Assembly (NCBI GenBank): GCA_027579435.1
Contig: JANBPK010001481.1
Span: forward strand, 1 to 64,000
Direction: 5' to 3'
DNA: 64,000 nucleotides
Origin: Candolleomyces eurysporus
Taxonomy: Eukaryota; Basidiomycota; Agaricomycetes; Agaricales; Psathyrellaceae
Position numbers and translations under genes: made by a program. The first letter of the stretch is position 1, and each line of letters opens with the position of its first letter. Shown here piece after piece: positions 23,765 to 37,170 of the stretch. Under the pieces are notes generated by a model that did not search any database, was not told where the DNA came from, and saw only the letters and a list, made by a program, of their open reading frames with translations.

Positions 23765-26077
23765 TCGTACTGTTTATTTCTCTCTCCGTCTCTCTCATTC
23801 GGATACATCAAATTCCGCTCAGATTCTCGCAGCTCTCTTCTTTCCTTCCCTTCGTTATCGTTCTTTCCGCAGATCCATGCCGCGTGTCTTTGTCTCCTCT
23901 GCGTTTTGTTCGTGTTTCGCTTATTGATTGACCTGATGATTTCTCTCTTCGCTATTAGTGTAACAACCAACATCCATACATACCTACCTGAACTATTGGT
24001 ATCTCGTACTCGGGATGGATTGTTCTTGACGACTTTTTTGTTCTTTTTATTGCCTTTCTCTCTCAGAATACTATTCATCCCTCTCTCTCCCTCCCTCTCT
24101 CTCTCTTTCGCTCGCTTGTTCGTTTCATACCGTTACCAGCATTTGATATCATCGTTTGTAATACCTCGAGCGTTGACTTGTCCCCCGTTTTTGATTCTTT
24201 TTACTAGCACATACACCCACAGCATATGATTTCGCGTTTTCTATCCCCTCTTTTGATGATGTTATCATACTTGTAATACCTTGAGCGTCGACTGTCCCGT
24301 TTTGATTCGTTCGATTCGGTACATACATCCACGTACATACAATTTCGCGTTCTATTGTTCTTTTGATAATACAAATTCATGTCGAAACCTACTTCATTCG
24401 CCTAGTTGCAGCGTCAGATCCAACCAACTCAAGCGAGTTGATGGCTACGGTATGTATCTTGGACCTCACTCTCCTGGCGCTCAATATCCCTGTTTAGCCA
24501 CGGTTCCGACGCCTAGGAAACAAGAGGATAAGCGGTTGGTGCGCGCTTATCCAACGGGTGGCAGTAGGCGAGGACGTGACGCCTTACTAGCTATGGAAGC
24601 GCTCCTGTCAATGTTCGTTGTTATCGACACATACATCAGTATTTTAGAAAAGCTTGGATATACAGGCACAACAGCATCAATCTCTTCGTCTGAATTATCC
24701 CAGGGCTCTTCATTATCAAGGTCTAAAGGCGTTCTCAACAACCCTGCGAGGCAATACCGACTCGCAACCTCGGGCAAACTTTCCAAACCCGATTATATTT
24801 CTCCACCCTCCCTTTCAACACGACATGCACAGAGGCCGTGAGTCCTGGATGGTCGGTAGTCGGGGGACGTGGAATTCAGGAGCATGCGGGCAATGTTGTA
24901 TAGACGGAAGTTGTGGAGGGGCAGAATAAAGTAGGTCGAAGACGGCAGCGCTTCAGGGTGCACAGAAACCTGTTCAACTACACACTCAACATCGGGTGAG
25001 ATTTGATGGTGATCATCCGCGTGAGTATAGAAAGTGAGGGACTAGATCATGTTCGAAAGAGAATGGATGCTCACAGGCCGAATATATGAAGCTCTATGAT
25101 TAGGGGGTTCTTTAGATTTACTGGAGCTGCTTGACCAGGCTCTTTATCATCCAAAATAGGCAGTCGGCAACCCAAAAACGTGCAGCCATGCCAGTCACTG
25201 ATCGCTCGTCCCATACGAAACGGCTCCGCTACTCAGATGACGCTGGAGTCGCAGGGGAGAGCAACAGCTCAAGGCATTTTCTTTCGTTTGGTGATCCCCT
25301 AGACCCCTTTCTTATCTTCCCTCTCATTCTCCCTAATCCCCAGTCCGGTTTCCCATCTGCAATCCTTGTGTTTGTAGTCTTGTCTATTTGTGTTCTCATC
25401 GCCAAATAGACGGAATCGATTTCTTGTTTATTCAACTTCAATTTTTCGAGCGCTGGTATACCACGGTGCTCTACTCGTGAGTGCCTTCGTAGCCCTTTTC
25501 TCGCCCGAGTGGTTGCCTCTCAGCCTGCCAAGAGTCATGCACTTGGATTGTTGATTTGCAGTTTCAGAAACTCAGTGCTCAAGTCGACAGCAAGCAAAGA
25601 GTTTTAATGATTATACGCGTTCCTACCGATGCCAGCGCACATCAGCTTAATTGCAATAAGTTGGAGCATTTGCTCCGACGTCCCTATGGAAGTCGACTCG
25701 AGAGAGGCCAGTTCTAGACATGCTCAGGGTTAATACAATTTGTTGCATTGACACTTCAGAGCGCTTTCCTGCAGTGATCAGATGTCGACGTAAAATTCAG
25801 CGAGACCGAAGAGAACGCAAGAAGATTTGGGCCCGGTACAGTCCTTACCGGGAGCCAAAGACTCTGATTGACTAAACTCAATGGGAAGAAACTCCACCTC
25901 AAAGTTTGAAACGAGCAGTGGGTATTCATTTTAGAGACCGATAAAAATGCTAAGGATACAACGAGGGGTTTTGTTGAAATTATTGAAATGATCGTAGTTA
26001 TAATTCGCCTCCAATTGAAGGATGTTTGTAATTCAGATCCAGGCCCCTCGGAATGGTAGTCTTTGAATAACCTTTCT
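23765..26077. other. intergenic region
   Basis: The first 600 bp are pyrimidine-rich and probably include the 3' UTR of the RRM gene. A tandem duplication lies at 24156-24372. ORFs at 24281-24841 (plus) and 24547-24786 (minus) lack recognisable features, and I do not call them genes. Confidence 0.4.
24156..24372. repeat. tandem duplication, period about 115 bp
   Basis: Two diverged copies: ttgtaatacctcgagcgttgac ... atttcgcgttttctatc and cttgtaataccttgagcgtcg ... atttcgcgttctattg, both followed by cttttgat. They lie in the presumed 3' flank of the RRM gene. Confidence 0.8.
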
Positions 26078-27399
26078 TTAGACGCATTGAGAGTAAAAGT
26101 CGTTGAGCTTTTTGCATGTGTATGGAGCGGCGCTGTTAAGGAGAATGGAATTAGTACCAAGTTGACAGAATGAGGACAGATAACTCACCAAGCAGTCGGT
26201 CCAGCCCATCCGGTTCCACCGCACTGTCCGTACTGAGGAGCGACGGCAGTGGCGCTAGGGGCAGGAGTAGTGGCGGTCGGGGTGGTAGGAACGGAGGTAG
26301 GAGCTGTTGGGGCGGCGGTGGTTGACGATGGGGGGCCGTTGCGGTCGTACAAGCGAGGTCCCGGGATGGCGTACGTGGTTCTGCAGAGATTTGAGTTAGC
26401 AATCATGTCTAAGGAAGTAAAGAGTAGAGACTGAAGCGTACTGGGTCTTAGCAGCCTCGCCGTAAAGATCGATGTTCACACCAGGGTGAGATTGGCTGTA
26501 TCCACCAGGGAAGGTGACGAGTTGGTCTGCGCTTGGTGAGACGTTTCCACCGTCGGTAATCTCGATCTGGGCGCATTCGGGGTAGAATTGCTGTTTTATA
26601 AATAATTTCTCAGTACGGAAGAAGTCAGGAGACAAAGAACCGCGGGGGCTTACAGCGGGCATAGAGTGAAGAGCGATAGTTTCGGAGCGGATGAGGTAGT
26701 GGCCACTAGGAACAGAAGCAGGGATGACGGTAGTCCAGCTGCTGTTGTCTGCGATCATCTTGCCTGCGGCCCACACGCCCTTCGCGACGGTACCGCTCAA
26801 AAGGCCAGCTTCTTCGATCTTGAACTGATTATCGTTATCGAGGCAACCAAGTGAGCATCAATTCAAGTAAGGCAGGGAATGAAGACCCACCCATTGAGCT
26901 GTCTGGGCGTTAACATTATCGCAGCTGCTGCCGGGGCACTTGGAAAGGTAGACGATCTGAAGAAGGAAATTTGAATATCTGAATTGGTAGAGTGAGAGAA
27001 TGGACATTAAGCGACGTACGACTGGGCCAGTGTCATGGGGCCAAACCTGGTTCCAGTACTGCTTGATGGCAGAACCAGCCTTGACCTTTGCGGTAAGCTG
27101 GTTTGGACCTTTGTTACCGTCATTGTTGCAAGCAAGGCTTGAGCTCGAAGCGCTCAGGATCGGATCGCTGAAAATGAACGACGTAAGTCAAATCGGGAGG
27201 CGGAAATGCAGGGGGAGAGAAGTGCTTACAAGGTAGCCCAAGGACGCTGGATGGATGTCTGGCCAGTGGGGGAGTTGTACGGCCTCCAGCCATCGTACCA
27301 GGTACCACCTATATCGTACGCGACGACACCACCATGGGCGGCGACGCCACCGACGTACAGCGAGGCAGCAAGAGCGAGCGATGAAGCGAGTTTGTACAT
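26078..27399 (-). CDS. AA9 lytic polysaccharide monooxygenase with CBM1
   Basis: Secreted copper enzyme that cleaves cellulose oxidatively. Exon 1 starts at 27399 (MYKLASSLAL); signal cleavage after Ala21 exposes the required N-terminal His (HGGVVAYD). The second copper His is in QVWPHDTGPV; the axial Tyr is in QFYPECAQIEI; the His of SETIALHSMPA completes the conserved pocket. Several short introns interrupt the catalytic domain. A Pro/Thr/Ala linker follows, then a cellulose-binding domain starting YGQCGGTGWAGP; its second half (APYTCKKLNDFYSQCV) is on the last exon after the donor near 26190, with the stop at 26078-26080. All cellulose-binding Cys are present. Marks the organism as a plant cell-wall degrader. 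Confidence 0.93.
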
Positions 27400-28655
27400 C
27401 GTGGGGACGAGGGTTGGTGAGACGTAGGGTCGCTCTCGCTCTCGTATTTATACCTTGAGCTAGAGAATGTTCCTGAAGATCCGGCTGCACAAAGCCTGCC
27501 TCAAGAGAGTCGGCCCCCTAAGTTTCCTTGTGATTGTTTCCCAAGTGAAGTCTGGAAATGGCGAGTTGAAAGCATGACGCAGGATCCTGAGTAAGGTATG
27601 GTAAAGTTAGATTTATCGTACGCGTATGACGTGTGGAGAAAATTACCTGGTTGAGCAGAAAGACCTAGAAAAGGGACCGAAACGGGACCTTTCATAGCGC
27701 TTGAGAGACCCTCCGTGTGAGCTTGACCATGCTTTTTGGTTGGCTCGACGGAACGGCATGAGAGAAGACGTCGGGTCGGAGAGAGAGAAGGACGTCTTGT
27801 GCCCTTCTTAGTTCCCCACCCGGCCTCTGGAGCAGGGGTGTCGAAAGGGAGACGGTACCGGGATATATCCGATGATAGTTGCTCGTTGGTAGGCTTCTGC
27901 GTTAATAATCATCGTCAATGAAAGAGGTTCGAATACACGATAGATACGCTACCTCTAGGTTTTTCCAGTCGATTCCTCGACACAGCGTAGGTATTGGATT
28001 ATTGTGAGGCAATTTATGAGGCATTTTCTGATGTATTTTATGAATTTGGACAATACGTTACGCTCTTTGGAAAATCATCGGAATCGTGATGAACTGTTAA
28101 TCCGAAAATTCAAAAAGAAGCAGCGTCGGTGGTCTTGTGGCTGATAGTCACACGCGGGTGCGCTGTGGGGAACCCTGGGGAGCCTTTTGCGAGTGATGTC
28201 TTCTCAACAGTAAGAAGTGGTTCTCCAGACGAGCTCGGATTGAAGCCTGTCAAAGCTGGCTTTAGCTATGGAGACCTTCGTTCCCCTCCGAGAGCTTCAT
28301 AGAAGATTTCTATATGGAGAATCAATGATTAAATGTTAGGGGAGTATGAGTTCATGCAGGGACGAAGTACGTACCTGGCAAAGGTGACGGTCGTGTCGAG
28401 GTATGTCTTTCGCCGAAATCAGTGGCGGTGAGGTGTGATGTGTGATGTTTGTCCCGTGCAAATCACGTGTAGATGTCATTTGTCAGCGTCACTGTCACGC
28501 ACCATCAGCGATGCAGGAGGCGGGTCCGAAAGGGAGGCTGACTCTAGCGGCCACCACCACCACTGCACCCCAGTCCAGTGGATTCACCGCCCTCGCTGCC
28601 TTAAACGTTGTCGACGACCGTCACCGTATCGTGCACAGGGCTTTCTTCAAGAAAA
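27400..28655. other. intergenic region between divergent genes
   Basis: Holds the promoters of the AA9 gene (minus) and the TFIIA gene (plus). No ORF is supported. Confidence 0.4.
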
Positions 28656-29253
28656 ATGGCGTCTGCATACTACGAATTCTACAGGGGGTCATCGTGTGTC
28701 TCCTTCAATTTCTTATTGGATTCTGGCAGTTGACAGAAATGGGTCATCGTTATCGTCCTCGCCATGAACGGCATGAAGAATCGGAATGGCTCTCACCGAC
28801 TCGCTGGACGAACTCATCACAAGTGGTGCTATCACCCCACAATTGGCTATGAAGGTCCTGCAGCAGGTGAGTAGCGTCCCGCTGCCTCGATGTCGGCTCA
28901 TGTCTGGCTCCTGTGGCGTGCAGGGGTGGCGTGGACAGGCTCCTCAATTGAATGGCTGCTTACTGACGAATTATATTCCAGTTTGACAAATCGCTGGCGG
29001 ACACTATGGTTAAACAGGTCAAGACCAAAACCACTCTCAAGGTACGCCTTCCTTCGCCTTCCCCCTTTCGTCTCCCGTTTCTCATCATTTGCCACAGGGA
29101 CACCTTCATACATACCGTCTTTGCGACGATGTGTGGACATTCATCGTCAAAAACCCATCGTTTAAGATGGAATCGAACGAGATGGTGAACGCTTCCCGAA
29201 TCAAGATTATTGCCTGCAAGAACGGGGATGCGATCGAGGCTGGGAAGAAGTAA
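28656..29253 (+). CDS. TOA2: transcription initiation factor IIA small (gamma) subunit
   Basis: Nuclear general transcription factor that joins the large TFIIA subunit and stabilises TBP on the TATA box. Four exons: 28656-28693, 28779-28866, 28982-29041, 29098-29253; all phases agree and give 113 residues, the usual size. Typical motifs in order: [15 protein letters not shown], then [29 protein letters not shown], and [18 protein letters not shown], ending in a short KIIACKNGD tail. Single-copy housekeeping gene; no long ORF spans it because the exons are 38-156 nt. Confidence 0.95.
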
Positions 29254-30604
29254 TGCAACGCTTGCAAGCTATCCAGGATCCAAGGTCTTGCGTTATGGTG
29301 GGTATGTTCGGATTAGTGTTGGACCCTCCGGCGAGATAGGCGACACACATTGATGGTGGCGGCTGTTGGGAATGCAGCTCTCAAGACTTGTTTGCTCGCT
29401 TAAGAGTGTCTGGATCATTTGTGGGGAGGATGGCGCATAGCAGAAAGCATCAACAAGGCGCGGTTCACCTCGATTTCATCCCCGTTTTTCAATGTTTTGT
29501 GCTGGACTTACCTCGATTATGCCTTTGAAGTACAGGTTCTATGTTCCCTCGTTTTCAATTGATAGATGCACAGAATAGATATGTCGTAACGTTTTGACAT
29601 GGTCATTCGGCTCGGCAATGGACACCTGCAGTACAGCGATCGGCGGTCGAGAGCATCTGAGATCGGATGCAGCACAAGAGTCACAGGTATCCTCTAGGTT
29701 GGTTACGCTTTCCGGAGTTGATAGGCCCCGGTGAGAACGAAGGGACTCCAAGGAATTTCAACGCTGTGAATGACTTTCGGTGAACAGTCCGTCCGCTCTG
29801 GACCTCTGAAAGTGCTTAAAATTAAATTTTAGCGATTTTATGCCTCCCTTGAATGTCCTTTTCCTTAAACTGTTGCGGAGCTTGAGAGAGACTTTTACAG
29901 CACAAGCGCGCTTGTCTCCCTTGTTCTTCTACCATCACCTGGTCACGACGCTCTCATTGATACAACGCAAACTGCTTCTTTCTGAGGGCCCACGATAGTT
30001 GGTGTATCCTATGGCTCATTCGCGAGGACACGGTAGTCCGTGAGGACATGCACACACTCCATTGATATCAGCATTCTAATCATCGAATTCGGTTGCATTC
30101 CTCAAGCAAAGTCCTCTTTCTTTTGTCTTTTTGGAGATTTCGGTGAAACTAATGCTGACATCTTCTCCATTATAGTTCGACACTATGACAACCTGGCCGG
30201 CGCCTTCTCCTCATCTCCGTCATCTGGCCCTTGTTTGCGCACTGGGCCTCGCCACATTCCCCTTCATTTCGGGGACCTACAGCGCTACGATGACAGATTG
30301 ACAGCCCACCCCCACATCAGACCCTAGTCTGAACCCATACATATACCTCGCTGAAACGAGCGTCTGTGGTCCCGTTAAACTTTCTCCCACTCGACGCGCC
30401 GCCGACAGCCAACTGTCACCAAACGATCCTGTGTGGACCTGGGGAAGGGATCGATTCCGTTAGGCCAGAAAGGGACCGGTGATAGCGGAGTTTCAAAGCA
30501 GGTTCCTGTATTATGAGAAGGTGCCTCTCGCAGAACCGTATCTCTTTTCTCCCAACGCCCATCCTGGCCAGAATATAGGGCTCGACCGTCGACCGCGACC
30601 AGCA
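29254..30604. other. intergenic region, no supported gene
   Basis: Nothing recognised. The frame of the following F-box gene is open upstream to 30479 but without an ATG before 30605. Confidence 0.4.
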
Positions 30605-32692
30605 ATGCCCTTGCACCCGTTCCCCGACCCTCCAACGAGGGAGTCTCTCGCCAGTGCCAAAAGGACCCTACAGTCCAACCGTGCCTCAATACAAACGTTG
30701 ACCGCGAAAATCACCGCTGCGGAGGAGGCACTCGCCCAAATAATACGCGAGTCAAGATGCGCCATTAACGAGCTGGAGGGGGAGAAGACGAGGCTTGTGC
30801 AGGAGGAGCTCGCGACGCTGGCGTATCTGAGCCCAGTGCGACGGCTGCCTCAGGAGTTGGTGAGGGAGATCTTCATGTGGTGTTTCGAGGAGCATCCGTG
30901 CTGCGCGTGGGTGCTTGCTGCTGTGTCTACATCGTGGCGGAGGCTCGCCTTGAGGATGCCCCTTCTTTGGTCCAAAGTGAGTTCCTACCACGCCGTCTTC
31001 TCGTTTTCCCTGCACGGTCCTCCACGCCTTCGTCCTGTATTCCCTTTTCGCCCATTGCGGACCGCTAGTTTCCGAGAACGACTCAATCAACACACTATCT
31101 CCCCACCACCCATTCGCCATTTTGGGCCACTTCTACATCGAAGCAGTCCGGAGACATTTCTTGTTGACTTGCCGTGTCCTTTTGCAGATCAGACTCGTTA
31201 CCACGCCCTCGGCATCTCCTGATACCATACGTTTATGGCTCGAACGATCTGGAGATGTCGTCCCCTTGGATATCGAGATATTTCTCAGAGTCGCACCACC
31301 GAAGCCGCACCTCGGTAGTCTCTCGCGGAGAGAGTCTGCGAGTCCACCGCCAACCCCGGGACTTCCAACATGGACCGTCAATTCCACACCTTCCCATAAC
31401 GCACCGACCCCATACGTGATCTCACAAGCCCCGCCTGTTCCGTCGAATGGCAATGTGATTGCCGTCCCCACTGGACCACCAATTGTGATGCCTCCCTCAC
31501 CCAGCCCGAGTGATCCATGGAACGTTCAGCATTCGTCGGAGCGCAGCGCAGGGTCGTCATCCAGATCCAGTATGCATTGGGGCCATATCGCGTTCTTCTA
31601 CATGGTGGAGCAAATGCACCGGTGGGAACGATTTATTTTCCGATTCGACAGACAGTTCACGTCAATGGGTGCCCTCAAATCAATTAACGGTTCGAATCTC
31701 CTTGATTGACTCTCACTTTCACGGCGCTTACTTCTTTGATTCTTTCGTTAGGTGACGCACCACTACTGAGGGAGTTTGAAGTATCCAGCGCCGAGGCTGG
31801 CTTCTATGTTGAATGGCCTTGGTTGCCAAACTGCGGAGAAGCAAGCGCCGCCTCGCTCCCGAAACTTCGATCCGTGACCCTTCAACATACCCCATTCAAG
31901 TGGTCATCGCCTATGCTCAGGAATCTCTTACATCTCACCCTGCGCGCCACCCCCACATCACATTTGCCTCTGGACCGAATCCAAGGGATCCTTGGTGCGA
32001 GTCCGCAGCTGAAAACCTTGTCGGTTCATTTCCAAGGTGTATTGCCCTCGATCCTTGCAATGTCGCCTCTCACCCTCCCGAACCTCACCTCATTCTCCAT
32101 TGGGGGACATTACCTATTAACCCAACTGGTGGACACGCTTGTGCTTCCGAGTCTGACATCATTGACTCTGGACATTGAATCCCGCGATCCCATCGAAGAC
32201 ACGTTGTCTAGTCTCCTGACCCGCTCGTGTTCTCCGCCCTTATCGCATTTATCGATTGCCTACGGCACGGCGTCCAGTGTGGCGTCATTTTACTACGGGC
32301 CTGGAGGCATTGTGATATCTTGGAACGTCCTTGCTGACTTGTTGCATTTACGGACGCTGGAGGTTGGGGGTACGCCGTTCGAGCCGCTGCTCTCGGCTTT
32401 GGGTCCCCCAGACGACGATACGAATAATTTGACGACCTGGGCGTGCCCCCTGCTGGAGAGTGTGTCGATGAAGAATTGCCATTCGCATGGAGAGGGTGTT
32501 GCGAGGCTCGTCCAGTTGATTGAGGCGAGGAATCCCGGGGGTGGGGTCCCTTCTCAGGCGATCGGAGGTGTTGCGCCTGTCAGGTTGAAGAAGCTGGAGT
32601 TGCTGGAGTGTCCGAGTCTGGGTCAGGATATTGTCAAGTGGCTCAGCAGTCGTGTTGAGAATGTTGTGTGTACTGAACCTCCGGATAGGTGA
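30605..32692 (+). CDS. F-box protein with N-terminal coiled coil and LRR-like repeats
   Basis: Predicted substrate receptor of an SCF ubiquitin ligase. Exons 30605-30976, 31188-31689, 31752-32692 (introns 211 and 62 nt), about 604 residues. Layout typical of the large mushroom F-box family: a helical coiled coil (residues about 15-75), the F-box core LSPVRRLPQELVREIFMW (about 79-96) followed by VSTSWRRLALRMPLLWSK, then irregular leucine-rich repeats (LPKLRSVTL, LRNLLHLTLR, LPNLTSFSIG, LPSLTSLTLD, LRTLEVGG, KKLELLECPSL). Starts at the first ATG in frame. Paralogs in this family expand rapidly, so the target cannot be inferred. Confidence 0.85.
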
Positions 32693-34479
32693 GTCATCAT
32701 AGCCTATTTTTCGGCGCTGACTGGCGTGTGTGCGTGCCTTCTCTGCGGTGATACTGATCGGTTGTCCTGTCGTTTGTTCTAGATCTCCTGTCGTACACCA
32801 TCCTTACTTGTGATCACCGCCCAACGTATATTGGCGTTCCCGTTCCCATCTACTGTCGAAGTGGGACGGTAGCCGCATGCAAACCTCCCCCGCGTTCGGT
32901 GAAACCCAGGTTACTTTTGGCTAGAGCAGTCATGGCGTGTTTTCTGATGAGAACGCTTCGTTGGATTCTTTCACCCGTTCGTGTATTGGCTTGCTATTCT
33001 CAGTCTATCTTTGACTTTCGGTCTCACGTTCTATCGTTCCGTCATTCACCCATTCATTCATTTAACCTTGTTCCTGTCCCCTTCTTCCCGTCGCATCGTG
33101 TTTCTCCATCGGCATAAGTTATCACACTTGTGATCCCTTCACTCGGACTGTGCTCCCATCGCTCCTTATCATACCTACAGCCTCACTATGGCCCGTCATT
33201 CGTTTCGATCTATGTTCCATTTCCCCCTTTGATCATTAGCATACTCATCATTCGTCCCCCACCCTTCCATTATATTTAAAATGCCATGATCCATTGGCCC
33301 TTTATATATTCATGCATCTTTCATCGAGTTCTCATTCTCCACCTCATCACTCACGCATTCGGCATTTCTTTCTCTGCGGTTCCCATTCAGATACATAGCT
33401 TACTTTATTATACCTTATTCCTCGCATTTGGCATTTGGCTTGTGATTTGTTGTATTCGGTAGTTACTTTATTCATCTATCCATCCAGGACCATACCCACC
33501 TACCTCTCCGTCTGTTCATTCGACTTCTTCTTTCCTTCTTTCGTCCTCATTACCCTCGTTCTTTTGGAACAGCCGTTCCATATTGAGCCCGTCCCTTACC
33601 TTTTACCCTTGTCCCTCCTACTGCTGCTGCTCTTCTTCCTCCGATCAGCTGGCTGCGCACTCGTTTCCGGGGTGGGTTATTAGGTCCTGATGTGTCCGTC
33701 TGTCCGTCCGTCATTGTTGCTTTGTTATATCATATTATCCCTTTCTGTATTCTAGTTGTATTGTTTTGGCACCCCCTTGTAATGTGTATTTTAACTATAT
33801 CTTTCGTTCTTCACTGATCTCTCTCTCTCTCTCGTTACTTGGTATTAGATTCCATTTTCTCTTTTTTTTTTTCTCGCTTCCGAATTGTCATTTTCCAAGT
33901 AGATATATAGTATCCGCTACTTATATCTCGTTCGGCCCCATTTCTTGCAGCTGCCAAAAGCGGTTTCCGTATGTCGCTGCATAGTGGTAGAGCACAACTT
34001 CGAATTCTTTACACGTGTTATGCACGATGTTATGGCGGCCAACTCCTCCTGCCTTCCTTCGCTGATTTCGAATTCGCAGGTAAGTAGTGACGGCACAGGG
34101 TTCCATATGTGCTTATCAAGGGGACCTGGTGCCAGTGGGGCGTCTGTGCAACGTGTATGTCTCGACTTAGTAGCAGCCCAGGTACGCGGTAACACGGGTT
34201 CTTTGTCAAACGAATCGAGATTAGGAATGCACGCCGCTAGTGCTGCGTGTTCAGGACACGCACAGTCGAACTCTATCTATCAATCAAGAGCCTCGTGGTT
34301 TGTGCGAGGTGGCGAAGACGTCGCGAGAATCATTTTAGTATAGATCGACGTCAACGGTGATAGATAACAGGAATGCATTTACAATATACCTATACTGATG
34401 TGTAAGGCAGTACCAGTATATAGCGACATGTGGTAGATACAACAGCAATTCAGGGAATGGAAGGTAGGAAAGGAACAAA
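32693..34479. other. pyrimidine-rich 3' flank, no supported gene
   Basis: From 32.98 to 33.9 kb the plus strand is strongly enriched in T and C, with many ttc and cct runs. The open frames there are short and repetitive in composition. An ORF at 33945-34343 starts with CTG and shows no known motif. Confidence 0.4.
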
Positions 34480-37170
34480 TCAAATGAAGAAGCGGATGAG
34501 GAAGGCCAAAAGGACAGCTACCGGGATGGACAGGAACGCGGGATGCAACTGAGGCAAATCACTAAACAAAGTCCTTCTCACCTCCGACTCGTTCGCAATC
34601 ACCGGGGTTGTTCCAGCAACACTGGTCACATTTTCAACCACAAGGGCAGTAGACATAGAACTCGCAGAATCCTTGATGTTACTCAGCTCGTATTCAATCG
34701 CTTTGGCTTGGGTCACTTTCCCCAAGCGCTGATAAGTCGTCCGCAAGTCTGCCAAAGCCGTAATGGTCTCTGGATGGTTCCGTCCAAACTTCTCTTCCTT
34801 CGTAGACACCAATTCCATCTGAAGTTCTTCAGCTTGGATGTATTTGCCTTGTGCGTTGTATATCTGGGCCAACCTCCCCATAGAGGCCAGGGATTCGAAG
34901 TGGTTCTGCCCGACGATCGATTTGTGGTATTCGAGTAACGGCCGCTCAAAGGTTTCGGCTTCGATGTATTTGCCCTCCTCCGAGAAGAGTTTGCTGAGAT
35001 TTTCCATCGAGCTGAGAGAGTCGGGATGCGTATCTCCCAGAAACTTCTTCCGTTTCTCGAACGATTCGAGCCCTGCCTTCTCGGACTCCGCGAACTTGCC
35101 TAGACGTTGGTAGAGTGTCGATAGATTGGAGATGGCGGTGAAAGTTCGACGGTGTTCTTCTCCGTAGATCAACTTCCGTTGTTCCAAACTCTTCATGAGC
35201 AAAGGCTCCGCCTCGCCAAGGTTTCCCAATTGGAGATAGAGTACACCCAAGTTATCCATGGAAGTGATGGTTTCGACGTGGTCCTCCCCGAGCACCGAGC
35301 GTTGAAGCTCCAGAACGCGCTCCAAGAGTTGCTTCGCTTCAATGTGTTTGTTGAGGCAGGCGTAGTCAATCACCACAGCAGACATAGCTCGTATGGTGAG
35401 GACATGCCGTTCACCTAGGTGCTTCAGGCGCTCCTCCATGATTTTCATGTCAATAGCCGCTTTGGTGGGCCGGTCTTGCAAGCCCTCGCAGACTTTGCTG
35501 GTCAACTGGAGACGATCTTCCCAATAGTTTGTATCTACGTCCTTGACGAGGTGCAGGTGTTCAATGAAGTGCGGGGCGTGTCGGTGCATCAACCGCGTAT
35601 TAACTCCTGTGTTGTATCTTGCAGCAAGGATCAGCAGTGCACCGGTTATCCTGCTATGCTGTCGTTGTTGATCAGGTGGATAGCGATCGCGACCCCATTG
35701 GTGAATCAACGGGTGAACGAAATATGTGCTAGACTTTGCGTCTCGCTTGATGATTGAGACTGATTGCCAGAGGTGCATGCTCGTCCGGAACTGTACTGGG
35801 TTCCAGCCTTTCTCGAAATAAGGGAGGTTGATGATATCCAGAAGGTGTGGTCCCTCGTCTTTCTCTCCTTTGGACGGGCCCCGCTTCTGCAGTCGTTCAA
35901 GGTGCTTCAGCCACGTCTCCGCAGCCATACGAAATAGCTCTTCGTCGATCCCATAGTAGTGGAGAAAGGTGCAAATATTGAAGATGTAGATGGCGTACTG
36001 GGCGGCTACACCCATGCTATCATTTCGTTGAGCCTTCTCCTCCATTTGCCGCCACGAGACTTCGAACGAGCCGTAAACTGTGAGCTCGTAGTCCGACGCA
36101 GATTGAAGGCTGGGGTTGTCGAGAAATTCTTGTCTGTACTTGCGATACAGCTCGATGTAGGAGCCTAAATCACATATTCCCCATCTAATCGCTGCTGCCG
36201 CCTGTTCCAATGCGAGAGGAAGGTATGCAAGCTCCTTCGCAATTTGACGAGCGATGCCAGTGCTATGATCGTTATCTTCTCGCTCCGACTTCGTGAGGAG
36301 CATCTCTACAGCGTCTTCTTCCTCCATGACGTCTATTTCTATCCTCTTTCCCACTCCCCTGCTTGAGTTGTGGTCCCGACTAGTGATCAAGATGTCGCCG
36401 CTCTCGAGACCGGGAGGAAAGAATCGGTTGATCTCGTCGTTGGCGTTGTCAAAGAGGATGATCCAATTGTCCTTCAAGGAGGCGATCCAGCCTAGTACTC
36501 GCTGCGGAGTGGCAGTATTGGAATCAAGACCGGATTCAAGGGCCAAGGGTAGATCTGCTATTGCGATCAAGCTCGCACGAATGGTATCCGATGTACTCGC
36601 ATCCACCCAAAAGACATGCCCCCTTGGGTATCTATTCCGTTCCAATGGAGAACAGTGGATTAGGAGAGGCGCTGGAGTGTGGAAGAGCGAAAAGGGCGCT
36701 TACATGGTAGAGACAGATTCGACGAATTTAAGGGCTAGTTGGGTCTTCCCGATACCTCCAAGACCATGGAGCAAACACACACGGCGGCAACGCTCCTGGG
36801 TCGGCTGCCAGGGGTGAAAGTATTCATTTAACAACTCTAGCTCTTTCTTTCGACCAGCGAAATGAGCTGTTGCATTTGGTTTGACAACTATAACGTCTGA
36901 ACGGGGGTTGCTGGATTGGACGCGGAGGTTTTCCACTTCTATCTTTACATACTGAAATATGAGGCCAGCTTTGTGAGCGCACCCTGGCCGAGTCACAGTC
37001 GAGACATACTTGATTGTACTGGGAATTATGGGTGTTCTCTATTTGCACATTTAGCTGGAAATATCAATTAGTTTGGCTGGGCAATCGAGGATTATCGAGC
37101 GGACCTGATCGCCTTGTATTGCATTGAATGTTCCTTGTTCAATGTTGAAGTGATGGGCCTTTTCGAACAT
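34480..37170 (-). CDS. NB-ARC TPR protein with C-terminal membrane segment
   Basis: NLR-like STAND ATPase of 836 residues. Four exons in consistent phase: 37170-37105, 37054-37010, 36951-36704, 36631-34480. The N-terminus (HHFNIEQGTFNAIQGDQ) is the short Asn/Gly-rich motif seen before nucleotide-binding domains of fungal NLRs. Walker A is GLGGIGKT (about 100-107), Walker B is WIILFDNAND (about 176), then ILITSRDHN. The second half has kinesin-light-chain-type TPRs with the repeated pattern GE.H..T......L...Y...G. The last 20 residues (LSIPVAVLLAFLIRFFI before the stop) form one hydrophobic helix, suggesting a tail anchor. Divergent from the NACHT gene across 558 bp. Confidence 0.9.
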
